A DNA stretch of 64,000 nucleotides from Lysobacterales bacterium (GCA_021324945.1 JAJPID010000011.1:22967-86966); one strand, 5' to 3'. Counted from the first letter of the stretch, positions 45,081 to 55,656 are shown. Notes: generated by a model from the sequence alone, not told the origin. Numbers and translations are program-made.

Positions 45081-47561
45081 TCAAACGTCGAACGGAGGCG
45101 GCGCATCCGCGGCCGGTTTCTTCGGCGAAGATTCCTTCGCGGTTTTCTTCGATGCGGATTTCTTCGCGGCCTTTTTCTTCGCGGATTTTTTCGACGCGGC
45201 TTTGCGCGGAGGCTTGGCTTCGCCGTCCGTCTTCACTGTCGCCGTTTTCTTAAATGCCGCTTTCTTCGCGCCGCGGCGTGGCGGCGCGGGCGCGGCTTCC
45301 AGCAGCGCCTTGCATTCACCGTGCGTCAGCGATTTCGGATCGCGCTCTTTCGGGATGCGCGCGTTCTTTTCGCCATCGGTGATGTACGGGCCATAGCGGC
45401 CGTTCAATACCTGGATGCCGTCGCCGAAAGCGGTAATCACACGATTCGCCATCAGCTCCTGCTTCTCGCGGATCAGATACAGCGCGCGCTCCAGCGTCAC
45501 CGTGTGCGGATCGTCTTCCTTCAACGAAGCGTAGACTTTTCCCTTGCGCACGAACGGGCCGAAGCGGCCGATGCCGGCGGAAACCTCTTCGCCGTCCGGG
45601 GCGTTGCCCAGCGTGCGCGGCAATTTGAACAGCTCGATCGCCTCTTCCAGCGTGATCGTGTGCATGCTCTGGCCGGGCCGGAGCGATGCGAATTGCAAGG
45701 TTTCATCGACATCCTTGTCGCCCAGTTGCGCATACGGCCCGTAGCGGCCCAGCCGCACGGAAACGGGCTTGCCGGTTTTCGGATCGCGGCCTAGTTCGCG
45801 CGCGCCTGACGCTTCGGAGCGATCGACCGTTTCGGTCTTGTCCTCGACCAGCGCCTTGAACGGTTTCCAGAACTTCTCCAAGAGCGGCCGCCATTCCTCT
45901 TCGCCGCGCGCGACCGAATCGAGCTCGTCTTCGAGCCGGGCGGTGAAATCGTAATCGACGTATTGCGTGAAATGGCCCGAGAGGAATTTCGCCACCGCGC
46001 GGCCGACGTCGGTCGGTTTGAAGCGGCGCGAATCCAGCGTGACGTACTCGCGGTTCAACAGCGTCTGGATGATGCTGGCGTAGGTGGAAGGCCGGCCGAT
46101 GCCGTATTCCTCCAGCGCCTTCACCAGGGAGGCTTCCGAATAGCGCGGCGGCGGTTCGGTGAAATGCTGCTCGGTGACGATGTCCGACAGCGGCACCTCG
46201 TCGCCGACCTGCAACGCCGGCAGCTTGCGCGCTTCCTCGTCTTCCTCGACCTTCTGATCGCGGCCTTCCTCGTACACCGCGAGGAAACCCGGATCGACCA
46301 CCGTAGTGCCGGTGGCGCGGAATGAGGAATCCTTGCCGCAGGGAAATTCGACCGAGACGGTATTCAAAGTCGCGGGCTTCATCTGACAGGCCAGCGTGCG
46401 CTTCCAGATCAGCTCGTATAGTTTCAACTGATCCGGTTGCAGATACGCCGCGACGGATTTCGGCGTGCGCAGCGCGGAAGTGGGGCGGATCGCCTCATGG
46501 GCTTCCTGCGCGTTCTTGGACTTGGCACGATAGACCATCGCGTGATCCGGCAGGCTGTCCTTGCCGTATTCGCGCTCGATCGCCGCGCGCAACTCGTGGA
46601 TCGCCTCGCCGGACAGGTGCGTCGAATCGGTGCGCATGTAGGTGATCAGGCCGACGTTGCCTTCCGCGCCCAGACTCACGCCTTCGTACAGGCCCTGCGC
46701 GATACGCATGGTGCGGCTGGTGGACATGCCGAGCTTGCGCGCGGCTTCCTGCTGCAAGGTGGACGTGGTGAACGGCGCGGCGGGACGGCGCTGGCGCTGT
46801 TTGCTCTGGATATCGGCGACGGTGAGCTTGCCATTCGCGGTAACGAGCAAAGCATCGCGCGCGGCGTGCGCATCCTTGGCATTGGTGAGGTCGAACTGCT
46901 CGAACTTCTTGCCGTGTAGCTTGATCAAGCGCGCCGTGAACGCGCCGTCCGGATGCGCGAGCTGCGCTTCCATCGACCAGTATTCGCGCGGCTTGAATGC
47001 TTCGATTTCCTCCTCGCGCTCGACAATCATGCGCAACGCCGGCGACTGCACGCGTCCGGCCGACAATCCTCGCTGCACCTTGCGCCACAGCACCGGCGAG
47101 AGATTGAAGCCGACCAGGTAATCCAGCGCGCGGCGGGCCTGCTGGGCGTCCACCAGATCGTGCGAGAGCTTGCGTGGATGCGCCACGGCCTCCTTGATCG
47201 CGCGAGGCGTGATTTCCGAAAACACCACGCGATGCACGTCGCGATCCTTCAGCAGGCCGCGTTCGCGCAGGATTTCGGAGATGTGCCAGGAAATCGCCTC
47301 GCCCTCCCGATCCAGGTCGGTGGCAAGATAAATCGTGTCGGCCGATTTCGCGGCCCTGGCGATCTCGTTGACGTGCTTTTCGTTCTTCTCGATCAGCGCG
47401 TAGTCCATGGCGAAGCCGGCGTCCGGATCGACCGCCCCTTCCTTGGGCACCAGATCGCGCACGTGACCATACGAAGCCAGGACGTGGAAGTCCGGCCCGA
47501 GATACTTGTTGATCGTCTTGGCCTTGGCGGGCGACTCGACGATGAGCAGGTTCTTTGCCAT
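45081..47561 (-). CDS. topA: DNA topoisomerase I
   Basis: 826 residues. A type IA enzyme that relaxes negative supercoils. The TOPRIM domain begins NLLIVESPAKAKTINKYLG, the catalytic Tyr is in GLITYMRTDSTHLS, and four topoisomerase C-terminal repeat units (e.g. RLGRYGPYAQLG, GIGRFGPFVRKG) follow. In place of the Cys4 zinc fingers of the E. coli enzyme the C-terminus is a Lys/Ala-rich tail of about 60 residues, probably DNA-binding. The ATG at 47561 fits the family; 18 upstream codons are open. It is followed by tsaC and preceded by dprA. Confidence 0.96.
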   Translation of the reverse strand: MAKNLLIVESPAKAKTINKYLGPDFHVLASYGHVRDLVPKEGAVDPDAGFAMDYALIEKNEKHVNEIARAAKSADTIYLATDLDREGEAISWHISEILRERGLLKDRDVHRVVFSEITPRAIKEAVAHPRKLSHDLVDAQQARRALDYLVGFNLSPVLWRKVQRGLSAGRVQSPALRMIVEREEEIEAFKPREYWSMEAQLAHPDGAFTARLIKLHGKKFEQFDLTNAKDAHAARDALLVTANGKLTVADIQSKQRQRRPAAPFTTSTLQQEAARKLGMSTSRTMRIAQGLYEGVSLGAEGNVGLITYMRTDSTHLSGEAIHELRAAIEREYGKDSLPDHAMVYRAKSKNAQEAHEAIRPTSALRTPKSVAAYLQPDQLKLYELIWKRTLACQMKPATLNTVSVEFPCGKDSSFRATGTTVVDPGFLAVYEEGRDQKVEEDEEARKLPALQVGDEVPLSDIVTEQHFTEPPPRYSEASLVKALEEYGIGRPSTYASIIQTLLNREYVTLDSRRFKPTDVGRAVAKFLSGHFTQYVDYDFTARLEDELDSVARGEEEWRPLLEKFWKPFKALVEDKTETVDRSEASGARELGRDPKTGKPVSVRLGRYGPYAQLGDKDVDETLQFASLRPGQSMHTITLEEAIELFKLPRTLGNAPDGEEVSAGIGRFGPFVRKGKVYASLKEDDPHTVTLERALYLIREKQELMANRVITAFGDGIQVLNGRYGPYITDGEKNARIPKERDPKSLTHGECKALLEAAPAPPRRGAKKAAFKKTATVKTDGEAKPPRKAASKKSAKKKAAKKSASKKTAKESSPKKPAADAPPPFDV

Positions 47562-47655
47562 GGATACTGAAAAATCCGGTGCGATGACGGCGCGCTTCCT
47601 TTTTATAGTGGACACACGGGAAGCCCGCGGCTGTCAAGCACAATCGGCCGGGGCG

Positions 47656-48786
47656 TCAGGAAAGCCTTTGCCAGCGGCCATTTACAGCCGGGGCGACCGC
47701 GCCTTCCAGCTCCAGCAACAGCAACATCGAGGACAATTCGGCCGGTTTCAAGCCGGTGCGGGCGGCGAGCTCATCGAGGCCGGCGGGGGTTTCGTCCAAC
47801 GCAGAAAGCAGACGCGCGTAATCAGGATCGTGCTGGCGATCGGCGGCTGGACTCACGGTTGAATTGGCCGGGGCCTCCAGCCGTGCGCGCAGATCCGCAC
47901 CCAGAGCCTGGGCCGCGGGCGCCAGCGCTTCGATTACTTCCTGTGCGGTTTCAGTCAGCCGCGCGCCGTCGCGGATCAGGCGATGACAGCCGCGCGCCAG
48001 CGGATTGTGAATTGAGCCAGGCAGTGCGAACACCTCCCGTCCCATTTCGCCCGCCAGTCGCGCGGTGATCAGGGAGCCGGATTGCAAGCCGGCTTCGATC
48101 ACCAAGGTGCCCAATGCCAGTCCGGCGATCAGCCGGTTGCGTTGCGGAAAATGTTCGGCGCGCGCGGGCGTGCCAAGTGGATATTCGGAAACGATCGCAC
48201 CGTGCTCGGCGATGCGCGCGGCCAGTTCGCGGTGCTTGCGCGGGTAGATCAGGTCCGCGCCCGTACCGATCACCGCGATCGTGGCGGCGTCCGCATCCAG
48301 TGCGCCCGCGTGCGCGGCGCCGTCGATGCCGTCGGCCATGCCGCTGGTAATGATTAGACCTGCGCGCGCGAAAGCGCGGGCGAATTCGCGTGCGTTCGCC
48401 AGGCCCTGCGCGGAAGCCGCACGCGCGCCGACGATGGCGATCTGCGCGTGCAGCAGCAAGTGCGGATCGCCAACGACAAACAGCGCCGCCGGCGGTTGCG
48501 GAATGGACGCAAGTTGCGGCGGAAAATCCGGATCGGTGAAACGCAGCAGATGATGCGCGGACTGCGAGAGCCATTCGAGATCGGCGGCGATGCGCGCCTC
48601 ATCCGGCGCTCCGATCCAGGCCAACGCTTCGGCGTTCAATCCGGTTTCGTGATGCGCACGCCGCGCCTGTTCGCACGCGGCGTGCGCGGAGCCGGCGCGT
48701 TCGACCAACGCGCGTGCGGCGCCCTGGCCGACGCCCGGCGCGCGCAGCAGGAGGGTCCAGGCGCGTATGTCTTGGTCGATCTGCAC
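47656..48786 (-). CDS. dprA: DNA-processing protein DprA
   Basis: 376 residues. DprA binds incoming single-stranded DNA and loads RecA during natural transformation. A SAM-like N-terminus precedes the Rossmann-type core with IAIVGARAAS, IITSGMADGIDGAAH, AVIGTGADLIYP and HFPQRNRLIAGL; a winged-helix DML1-like domain (GLDELAARTGLKPAELSSML) ends it. The start is a GTG. It lies directly before topA on the same strand and behind the bidirectional terminator of the LysM gene. Confidence 0.95.
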   Translation of the reverse strand: MQIDQDIRAWTLLLRAPGVGQGAARALVERAGSAHAACEQARRAHHETGLNAEALAWIGAPDEARIAADLEWLSQSAHHLLRFTDPDFPPQLASIPQPPAALFVVGDPHLLLHAQIAIVGARAASAQGLANAREFARAFARAGLIITSGMADGIDGAAHAGALDADAATIAVIGTGADLIYPRKHRELAARIAEHGAIVSEYPLGTPARAEHFPQRNRLIAGLALGTLVIEAGLQSGSLITARLAGEMGREVFALPGSIHNPLARGCHRLIRDGARLTETAQEVIEALAPAAQALGADLRARLEAPANSTVSPAADRQHDPDYARLLSALDETPAGLDELAARTGLKPAELSSMLLLLELEGAVAPAVNGRWQRLS

Positions 48787-48813
48787 ACGCGAAGTTTAGG
48801 GGAGCGCCAAAAC

Positions 48814-48843
48814 AAAACGGCGCAAGCCGAGCCGCGCCGTTTT
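48814..48843. terminator. Bidirectional terminator between the LysM gene and dprA
   Basis: AAAACGGCGC at 48814-48823 pairs perfectly with GCGCCGTTTT at 48834-48843. The A and T runs at both ends suit termination on either strand; the relevant one here is the minus-strand LysM transcript. Confidence 0.85.
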
Positions 48844-48886
48844 GTAAGAAAAAGCCGATGTCTGCTTCAGGCTTTCCCGAAGCCGG

Positions 48887-50011
48887 CTATTCCGGTACCT
48901 GCAACTCGTCGCCCACCTGCACTGGCCGGATGCCATCCATCACCAGCGCGTAGCTGACGTGCTCGAAGGTGCGGAACACCATCGCGTGACCGATGAACTC
49001 CGCCGGCAGTTGCACATGCGGCCCGAACGAGCGCTTGCGGCTGTCGCCGGCCACGTCGTCGGTGATCTCGTCGCCCGGATGGAAGATCGAGAACGTGGTG
49101 CCGTTGTTGACGCCGTCGGCGCTGCCGGCCGAGAGCGCGACCACCGACATCGGGCCTTCGGTGGAGTCGCTGTCCATGCCGTTGGTGAAGGCGAGCACGC
49201 GCGCGTACGGGGGAATCGAGCGCGCCGGATGCGGCCAGAAGGTCGGATCATAGGGCTGATCGTCCACCGGCAGCAGGCGGTCGCCGGGACGCACTTCCAT
49301 CTTGGCATTGGTCAGCAGCGTGGTGGCAGGATCGCCCCCGCGCAGGACCTGCACGGTGCCTATGATTTCGACCTCGGTGCCGATTTCGGCGCCGCGGCCC
49401 CACATGTTGTCGTTGCGGAAGTCTTCTTGCCACGGGCCCTGCACGACATCGACGTCGCTATTGAGCAGGTGGCCGACTTCCAGCGGATGCGGACGCTCGC
49501 CGGGGCCGTAGAGACGATAGACGTGGGTGGGACGCGCGACCGCAAAACGCTGGCCGGGCGCGCCGTTCAGGCCCCGCGCATAGACGTACTGGCCTTCAAC
49601 CGCGCGCGGCTGGTCCTCTTCCGAAGCCACCACATAAGGCGTACGCGCCAGATCGCTGGAATTCATCACGCGCAGGTCGTGCAGGAACGGCGCGATGCGA
49701 TCCAGCGGAATGGCCGGGATCGGATTGGCCTCCTCCATCGGGTGCTGCGCCACGCGGAGACGATTGTCCCCTCCCAGTTGCAGCACATCGCCCGGATAGA
49801 TCAGATGTGGGTTGTATACCTGCTGGTTGACGTCCCAGATCTCCGGCCACAACCAAGGCTTCTTCAGGAAACGTGCGGAAATGCTCCAAAGCGTATCGCC
49901 CTTCTTCACCACGTAGGTGGAAGGATGATCCGCGCGCAAGTCCGCGCCCGCGGCATACGCGGTCAAGGTCACCAGCATCGCGGCGACCAGCGCAAGCGCT
50001 TTCTTAAACAT
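48887..50011 (-). CDS. Secreted LysM-domain protein
   Basis: 374 residues. A signal peptide ends near residue 23 (AYAAG). One LysM domain lies at about 33-80 (YVVKKGDTLWSISARFLKKP, LIYPGDVLQLGG), so it should bind peptidoglycan in the periplasm. The remaining 280 residues (conserved in xanthomonads beside dprA and def) contain several beta-rich segments but no catalytic motif. The ATG at 50011 has GGGGGA upstream; the TTG three codons earlier is less likely. It is divergent from def. Confidence 0.9.
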   Translation of the reverse strand: MFKKALALVAAMLVTLTAYAAGADLRADHPSTYVVKKGDTLWSISARFLKKPWLWPEIWDVNQQVYNPHLIYPGDVLQLGGDNRLRVAQHPMEEANPIPAIPLDRIAPFLHDLRVMNSSDLARTPYVVASEEDQPRAVEGQYVYARGLNGAPGQRFAVARPTHVYRLYGPGERPHPLEVGHLLNSDVDVVQGPWQEDFRNDNMWGRGAEIGTEVEIIGTVQVLRGGDPATTLLTNAKMEVRPGDRLLPVDDQPYDPTFWPHPARSIPPYARVLAFTNGMDSDSTEGPMSVVALSAGSADGVNNGTTFSIFHPGDEITDDVAGDSRKRSFGPHVQLPAEFIGHAMVFRTFEHVSYALVMDGIRPVQVGDELQVPE

Positions 50012-50163
50012 AGGCGGCAATCCCCCGATCCCCCAGCGGTTTCGGCCGAGTGTAGCCGAAATGGGCGCGCCGGCAAGCGGAATTTTTACAAATCGGGCTT
50101 CTGGTCACGCCCGCAGTGGCCTGTTGCTTGGATAAGCGCCTGCCACCCCAATATCATTGGCAA

Positions 50164-50685
50164 ATGGCCAAGCTCGAAATCCTCGAATTCCCCGATCGCC
50201 GGCTGCGGACCAAGGCCCAGCCCGTGACCGTGTTCGACGCGCATCTCAAGCAGCTCGCGGCCGACATGCTGGAAACCATGTATGCCGCGCCGGGCATTGG
50301 GTTGGCGGCCACTCAGGTGGATGTGCATCAGCGCCTGCTGGTGCTGGATGTGTCGGAAGAACATGATGCGCCGCACGTGCTGGTCAATCCGGAAATCCTG
50401 CACGCCGAAGGCCATCAGGTGTATCAGGAAGGCTGTCTTTCCGTGCCTGGCATCTTTGCCGACGTCGAGCGCGCCGGAAAAATCCGCGTGCGCGCGCAGG
50501 ATATCGAGGGCGCGCATTTTGAACTGGAAGCCGAGGGCCTGCTGGCCGTGTGCATCCAGCACGAGATGGATCATCTGAACGGCAAGCTGTTCGTCGATTA
50601 CCTCTCGCCGCTGAAACGCGAGATGGTGCGACGCAAGCTGGAGAAGGCAAGGCGGCAAGCTGAGCCACAAGCCGCGACTGCGTAA
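50164..50685 (+). CDS. def: Peptide deformylase
   Basis: 173 residues. It removes the N-formyl group from new proteins. The three family motifs are intact: [16 protein letters not shown] (Cys metal ligand) and HEMDHLNG (two His ligands, catalytic Glu). The ATG at 50164 fits; the open codons before it overlap the promoter region. First gene of the def-fmt-rsmB operon; fmt begins one base after its stop. Confidence 0.96.
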   Translation: MAKLEILEFPDRRLRTKAQPVTVFDAHLKQLAADMLETMYAAPGIGLAATQVDVHQRLLVLDVSEEHDAPHVLVNPEILHAEGHQVYQEGCLSVPGIFADVERAGKIRVRAQDIEGAHFELEAEGLLAVCIQHEMDHLNGKLFVDYLSPLKREMVRRKLEKARRQAEPQAATA

Positions 50686-50686
50686 C

Positions 50687-51622
50687 GTGGGCACGCGCTT
50701 GCGCGTGGTATTCGCGGGCACGCCGGAGTTCGCGTTGCCCGGATTGCACGCGTGCATCGAGAACGCGCAAGTCGTCGCGGTCTACACGCAACCGGATCGT
50801 CCCGCCGGGCGCGGACGCGCTCTGCAGCAGAGTGCGGTCAAGAAGGCGGCGCTTGCTGCCGGGATTCCGGTCGAGCAACCCGAGTCATTGAAATCATCCG
50901 AGACGCAACAGCGCTTGCGCGATTGGGCACCGGACTTGATTGTGGTGATCGCCTACGGCTTGATCCTGCCGCGCGCGGTGCTGACGATTCCGCGCATCGC
51001 GTGCTGGAACGTGCACGCCTCGCTGCTGCCGCGCTGGCGCGGTGCCGCGCCGATCCAGCGCGTGATCATGGCGGGCGATTCCGAAACAGGCGTATGCCTG
51101 ATGCGGATGGAACCGGGACTGGATACCGGTCCGGTGCTGCTGTCGATGCGGACGCCGATCGAAACCAGAGACACCGGCGGTTCGCTGCACGATCGATTGG
51201 CCAAGCTCGGCGCGCAGGTGCTGTGCGAAGGGTTGCTGCGCGTCTCGCGCGGCGTATCGATGCCGGAAACTCCGCAGCCGGATGAAGGCGTGACCTACGC
51301 GCACAAGCTGGACAAGTCGGAAGCGAAACTCGATTTTGCGCAGTCGGCGTTGGACCTGGAACGCAAAGTGCGCGCCTTCGACCCCTGGCCGGTGACGGAG
51401 GCGGAGATCGCGGGCGAGCGGGTGAGGGTGTGGGTTGCTGAAGCGCAGGGAGCAAGGGGCAGAGAGCAGGGAAAAGCCGGTGAAATTGTGCGCGCCTCCA
51501 AACACGGCATCGACATCGCCTGCGGCGAGGGCGTGCTGCGAATCCTGAAACTGCAGCGCGCCGGCGGGCGCGTGATTTCCGCCGCCGACTATCTCAACTC
51601 GCGGCCGGATCTGCGCAAGTGA
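50687..51622 (+). CDS. fmt: Methionyl-tRNA formyltransferase
   Basis: 311 residues. It formylates initiator Met-tRNA using 10-formyltetrahydrofolate. It starts with GTG; motifs are [12 protein letters not shown], the [17 protein letters not shown] catalytic block (Asn and His) and the C-terminal OB-like domain. Around residues 253-262 a Gly/Arg/Gln-rich loop is encoded by a purine-rich repeat tract (51445-51471); total length is still normal, so the tract has replaced a loop and not lengthened it. The stop overlaps the rsmB start (GTGA). Confidence 0.96.
   Translation: MGTRLRVVFAGTPEFALPGLHACIENAQVVAVYTQPDRPAGRGRALQQSAVKKAALAAGIPVEQPESLKSSETQQRLRDWAPDLIVVIAYGLILPRAVLTIPRIACWNVHASLLPRWRGAAPIQRVIMAGDSETGVCLMRMEPGLDTGPVLLSMRTPIETRDTGGSLHDRLAKLGAQVLCEGLLRVSRGVSMPETPQPDEGVTYAHKLDKSEAKLDFAQSALDLERKVRAFDPWPVTEAEIAGERVRVWVAEAQGARGREQGKAGEIVRASKHGIDIACGEGVLRILKLQRAGGRVISAADYLNSRPDLRK
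51445..51471 (+). repeat. Purine-rich AGGGAGC-type tract inside fmt
   Basis: Imperfect GCAGGGA/GCAAGGG/GCAGAGA heptads in a row, in a different style from the surrounding codons. It falls in a loop of the C-terminal domain that varies between species. It resembles the heptads found at gene ends elsewhere in the window. Confidence 0.45.
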
Positions 51623-52920
51623 AGCACGATACACGCGTGCTTGCCGCGCAGGTGCTCGCCGCCGTCGCGATTGACGGCGCATCGTTGCGCGAGGCGCTGG
51701 CTCCTGCGCAGACGAGGCTTGCCGACTCGCGCGATCGCGCGCTGCTGACTGCGCTGGTGAACGAGGGCGCACGCTGGTGGCTGCGCTTCGACCGCGCGCT
51801 CGATTCGCTGCTCGACAAACCACTGCGCAAACGCGAGCCGAGTTTGCACGCCCTGCTGGTGCTGGGGTTGGCGCAACTGGAAATCCTGCGACTGCCGCCG
51901 CATGCGGCGGTCGCGGCGACGGTGGAAGCCTCGCGCGCATTGGGCCACGGCGGCTTCGCCAATCTCGTCAACGCGATCTTGCGGCGCTGGTTGCGTGAGC
52001 GAGAAGCGATGAACGCGCAGCTCGATTGCGACAAGCAAACGCGAACCGCGCATCCGGCGTGGCTGATCGATGCGATCGCGCGCGACTGGCCGCAACAAGC
52101 CGATTCCATTCCTGCCGCGAACAACGCGCCTGCGCCGCCGATGCTGCGCGTCAATCGCCGACGCGCCACGCCAGAGGAGACGATCGCGGAACTCGCGAGC
52201 AATGGCGTCCACGCCAGAAGATCTCCCTGGCTGCGCGATGCATTGTTGCTCGACGAAAACACCGACATCGCACGCGTGCCCGCATTCCGCGAAGGCAAAA
52301 TTTCGGTGCAGGACGGCGCTGCACAACTCGCGACCGACCTCCTGGATGCGCGCGACGGCAGTCGCGTGCTGGATGCCTGCGCAGCGCCGGGTGGCAAGGC
52401 CTGTCATCTGCTGGAGCGCGCAGACATCGAACTGACCGCGATCGAACGTGAACCGTCGCGCGCCGTGCGCATTCGCGAAAACCTCCAGCGGCTCGGCTTG
52501 CAATGCGAACTGCGGATTGGCGATGCGGGGGAGCCTGCGACGTGGTGGAACGGCGAACCGTTTGACCGCATCCTGCTGGACGCGCCGTGCTCGGCCACCG
52601 GCGTAATCCGCCGCCATCCCGACATCAAGCTGCATCGGCGCGCGGATGACATCGTTTCGCTCACGCGCGAACAATCGCGATTGTTGGACACGTTGTGGCC
52701 GCTGTTGAAACCCGGCGGCAGATTGCTGTACGCGACTTGTTCGATCCTGCGCGCGGAAAACGAGGACGTGATCGCCGCGTTCCTGTCTTCGAAAGAAGAT
52801 GTGCGACCGATGCCGTTCGCGTTGGAAATTGGGCACGGCACCGGCGCGGGCCGGCAGCTTCTGCCGGGAGAAGGCGGGCTGGACGGCATGTACTATGCCG
52901 TACTCGAAAAGCACGCCTGA
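51619..52920 (+). CDS. rsmB: 16S rRNA (cytosine(967)-C(5))-methyltransferase RsmB
   Basis: 433 residues. A NusB-like N-terminal domain (residues 1-140) is followed by a SAM methyltransferase core with [15 protein letters not shown], the motif [20 protein letters not shown] and the nucleophile Cys in [14 protein letters not shown]. It starts with a GTG overlapping the fmt stop and is the last of the conserved def-fmt-rsmB set. The next gene, an ArnT-like transferase, starts 20 bases later and may be cotranscribed. Confidence 0.95.
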   Translation: MKHDTRVLAAQVLAAVAIDGASLREALAPAQTRLADSRDRALLTALVNEGARWWLRFDRALDSLLDKPLRKREPSLHALLVLGLAQLEILRLPPHAAVAATVEASRALGHGGFANLVNAILRRWLREREAMNAQLDCDKQTRTAHPAWLIDAIARDWPQQADSIPAANNAPAPPMLRVNRRRATPEETIAELASNGVHARRSPWLRDALLLDENTDIARVPAFREGKISVQDGAAQLATDLLDARDGSRVLDACAAPGGKACHLLERADIELTAIEREPSRAVRIRENLQRLGLQCELRIGDAGEPATWWNGEPFDRILLDAPCSATGVIRRHPDIKLHRRADDIVSLTREQSRLLDTLWPLLKPGGRLLYATCSILRAENEDVIAAFLSSKEDVRPMPFALEIGHGTGAGRQLLPGEGGLDGMYYAVLEKHA

Positions 52921-52939
52921 TCTGCGCAACACCCGCGCG

Positions 52940-54697
52940 ATGATGAAATCCCTTTCACGTTCCCGAGGCTGGCTGTTCGACGACACGCGCATCGAGCTTG
53001 CCTTGTTCTTCGTGTTTGCCCTGCTGCTGCTGGGAATCGGCATCGGTCTGCGCGACCCGTGGCCGGCGGACGAACCGCGCTTCGCGTTGGTCGCGCGTGA
53101 AATGCTGCAAAGCGGGCAGTGGCTGTTCCCACATCGCGGCGCGGAACTGTATTCGGACAAACCGCCGCTGTTCATGTGGCTGGAAGCGATCGCATATGTG
53201 ATCACCGGCGGCTGGCGCGGCTGGTTCCTGATTCCTTCGTTGTTCGCCGGACTCGGCACGCTCGCGTTGGTGTACGACTTGGTGCGCCGGCAGTGGGATC
53301 ACCGTGCCGCGTTGCTCGCGGCTGGGGCCGTGCTGGTGAGTTTCGATTTCACCTTCCAGATGCGCGCCGCGCAGATCGACGCGGTGGAAGTGTTCTGGAT
53401 CACCCTGGCCAATTACGGGCTGCTGCGGCACTTCCTGCTCGGTCCGAGGTGGCGCTGGTATCTCATTGGCTGCTTCGCCGCCGGCATCGGCGTGATCACC
53501 AAGGGCGTTGGCGTGCTGGCGCTGTTGATGTTCGTGCCTTATGCGTTCGCGGCGAAGTGCAATTGGCGCTTTGTCATCGTAATGCACGCAAGCCATACGC
53601 GCTGGTGGCTGGGATTGCTCGCGTTCCTGATCCCGATCCTGGCGTGGGCGCTGCCGATGCTGGTCGTCGTACACGCGCAACACGATCCGGAATACACGCA
53701 TTACGCACGCGATATTCTGCTCGGCCAGACCTATTCGCGTTACGCGCATGCGAATCATCATTTGCATCCGTGGTTCTATTACCTCGGCGTGATCGCGTTG
53801 CAGTGGCTGCCGCTGTCGCTGGCATTGCCGTGGGCGATTCCGGCGTGGGCGCGCCGCTTGCGTGCGCGCGATGCGCGCATCCTCTTGCCGCTGGCCTGGG
53901 CGGTGACCGTGGTGGTGTTTTTCTCGATCTCTGCCGGCAAGCGTAATGTCTATGTTCTTCCGGTGATGCCGATGACCGCGGTCGCGCTCGCGCCGCTTCT
54001 GCCCGGCATCGTGCGGCGAAGCGATTTCCGCATCGTGTTGTGGAGCGTCACGCTGCTGATCGCGCTCGCGATGCTGATCGCGGGAGTGCTGATGCACGGC
54101 GGGCATTTGCAAATCCTGAGCGCGCGCGCGGCTTCCGCGCTGGATGCATCTCCGGCGCCGCTCATCGCGATGATCATCGGAGTCGGCGCTGCCGGTGTGC
54201 TGATCGCGCTGCTTGCGCGCCCGCGTCACGCATTGATCGGTTGGGCCGCATTCGCGTTGACGTTGTGGAGCGTGTGGGGCGTGGCCGGTTACGCATTGTT
54301 GAACGGCTATTCTTCCGCACGCGACGTGATGGAGCGCACCGCGAGTCTGGTGCCGCGCCAAGACCAGATCGCGTTGGTTGCATGGAAGGAACAGAACCTG
54401 CTGATGCTGGATTCGTTCGGAAGATCAAGCGTGAATTGGGGCTTTCTGCGGCCGTGGCACGAGCAGCTGCAAACCGCGCTGCAATGGCAGGCGGCCGATC
54501 CGCAGCACCGCTGGATCTTCGCCCTCGGTGATGTGCTCGCGCCGTGCGTACGCGCCGATCGTGCGATCCACGTCGGCCACGCCAATCGCCGCGACTGGTA
54601 TCTGTTTCAGCGCGACGCGGTAGTGCCCGGCTGCGTGCCGCCCAGGAGCGACGATGCCGGTCAATTCGGCGCCTACGATCCGGGTGCGGAAGAATGA
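52940..54697 (+). CDS. ArnT/PMT-like membrane glycosyltransferase (GT83 type)
   Basis: 585 residues with about 11-12 membrane helices. The family acidic motif appears early as DPWPADEPRFALVAREML, where the Asp-Glu pair binds the metal or sugar phosphate. A YSDKPPLFMWLEA block follows. These enzymes move a sugar from an undecaprenyl-phosphate carrier to lipid A or another periplasmic acceptor. The large C-terminal soluble part ends in a periplasmic-type domain. The ATG at 52940 or the one directly after it may be used. It overlaps the following GT2 gene by four bases (ATGA), so both belong to one operon. The sugar is unknown. Confidence 0.88.
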   Translation: MMKSLSRSRGWLFDDTRIELALFFVFALLLLGIGIGLRDPWPADEPRFALVAREMLQSGQWLFPHRGAELYSDKPPLFMWLEAIAYVITGGWRGWFLIPSLFAGLGTLALVYDLVRRQWDHRAALLAAGAVLVSFDFTFQMRAAQIDAVEVFWITLANYGLLRHFLLGPRWRWYLIGCFAAGIGVITKGVGVLALLMFVPYAFAAKCNWRFVIVMHASHTRWWLGLLAFLIPILAWALPMLVVVHAQHDPEYTHYARDILLGQTYSRYAHANHHLHPWFYYLGVIALQWLPLSLALPWAIPAWARRLRARDARILLPLAWAVTVVVFFSISAGKRNVYVLPVMPMTAVALAPLLPGIVRRSDFRIVLWSVTLLIALAMLIAGVLMHGGHLQILSARAASALDASPAPLIAMIIGVGAAGVLIALLARPRHALIGWAAFALTLWSVWGVAGYALLNGYSSARDVMERTASLVPRQDQIALVAWKEQNLLMLDSFGRSSVNWGFLRPWHEQLQTALQWQAADPQHRWIFALGDVLAPCVRADRAIHVGHANRRDWYLFQRDAVVPGCVPPRSDDAGQFGAYDPGAEE

Positions 54698-55656
54698 CGC
54701 GCCCGAACGTGCCACTGATTTCCGTGGCGTTGTGCGTGCACAACGGCGAGCGCTTCCTGCGGGAGCAGCTCGATTCGGTGTTGGCGCAGCGCGATGTGGA
54801 ATTGGAAATCGTCGCGCTGGACGACGCATCCAGTGACGGCAGCGGCACGATTCTGCGCGAATATGCCGCGCGGGATACACGTATGCGCTGTTTCCGCAAC
54901 GAGGAGAATCTCGGCCCTTCGCGCAGCTTCGAACGCGCGATGTCGTTGTGCCGCGGCGACTTCATCGCGCCTTGCGATCAAGACGACGTGTGGGAAGCGG
55001 AAAAACTGGCCGTCTTGCTGGCAGCGATCGGCAACGCCGACCTGGCGTATTGCGATTCGGAATACGTCGACGACGCCGGCGCTTTCACCGGCAAGCGCGT
55101 TTCGGAAGACGTGCAGATGATGTCTGGTCGCGAGCCGCTGCGATTCCTGTTTTCCAATTCGGTGTCTGGGCACGCGACCATCCTCCGCCGCGAATTGTTT
55201 GAAGCCGCGCGGCCGTTTCCCCAGGGCGCGTTCCACGATTGGTGGCTGGCACTGGTCGCGGCGGCGCGCGGCGGCGTGGTCTATGTGGATCGGCCGCTGG
55301 TGCGTTTTCGCCGGCACCTTTCAGCATTCTCCACATTAGGCCTGGATCGAAAAGGCCAGCGGCCGCCCACGCGCAACCGGCGTTGGCTGCAGGAGCGGCG
55401 AAACCTGATGGTAGCGCTCGCGCGCAGCGACTTGCGTGGGCGCGCCCATGCGCAGCGATTGTGCGAAGCTTTCGATCTTGTGGCGACGCGGCATCGCATG
55501 TGGCCCTTGTGGAAGGAATTATGGCAAGTGCGTGCGGCGGTGCCGGGTTCCGGCAGCTCGCTGACCAACACGCTGCGGCTGGGGTTGCGCTTTTGGCGCT
55601 CGTTTCGCCGCGCGCGCAACGAGCCTGCGCTGTCGCCGAAGGAGATCAGGCTTTGA
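54694..55656 (+). CDS. Glycosyltransferase family 2
   Basis: 320 residues. A GT-A fold with the start ISVALCVHNGERFLREQLDS, the nucleotide site ALDDASSDGSG and the metal motif CDQDDVW. The later HDWWLALVA block (residues ~175-185) is typical of rhamnosyl/galactosyl transferases of this subclass, but the donor sugar cannot be fixed. Cytoplasmic, possibly membrane-associated. Translationally coupled to the ArnT-like gene upstream; its end overlaps the convergent GT2 gene by 11 bases. Confidence 0.9.
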   Translation: MTRPNVPLISVALCVHNGERFLREQLDSVLAQRDVELEIVALDDASSDGSGTILREYAARDTRMRCFRNEENLGPSRSFERAMSLCRGDFIAPCDQDDVWEAEKLAVLLAAIGNADLAYCDSEYVDDAGAFTGKRVSEDVQMMSGREPLRFLFSNSVSGHATILRRELFEAARPFPQGAFHDWWLALVAAARGGVVYVDRPLVRFRRHLSAFSTLGLDRKGQRPPTRNRRWLQERRNLMVALARSDLRGRAHAQRLCEAFDLVATRHRMWPLWKELWQVRAAVPGSGSSLTNTLRLGLRFWRSFRRARNEPALSPKEIRL

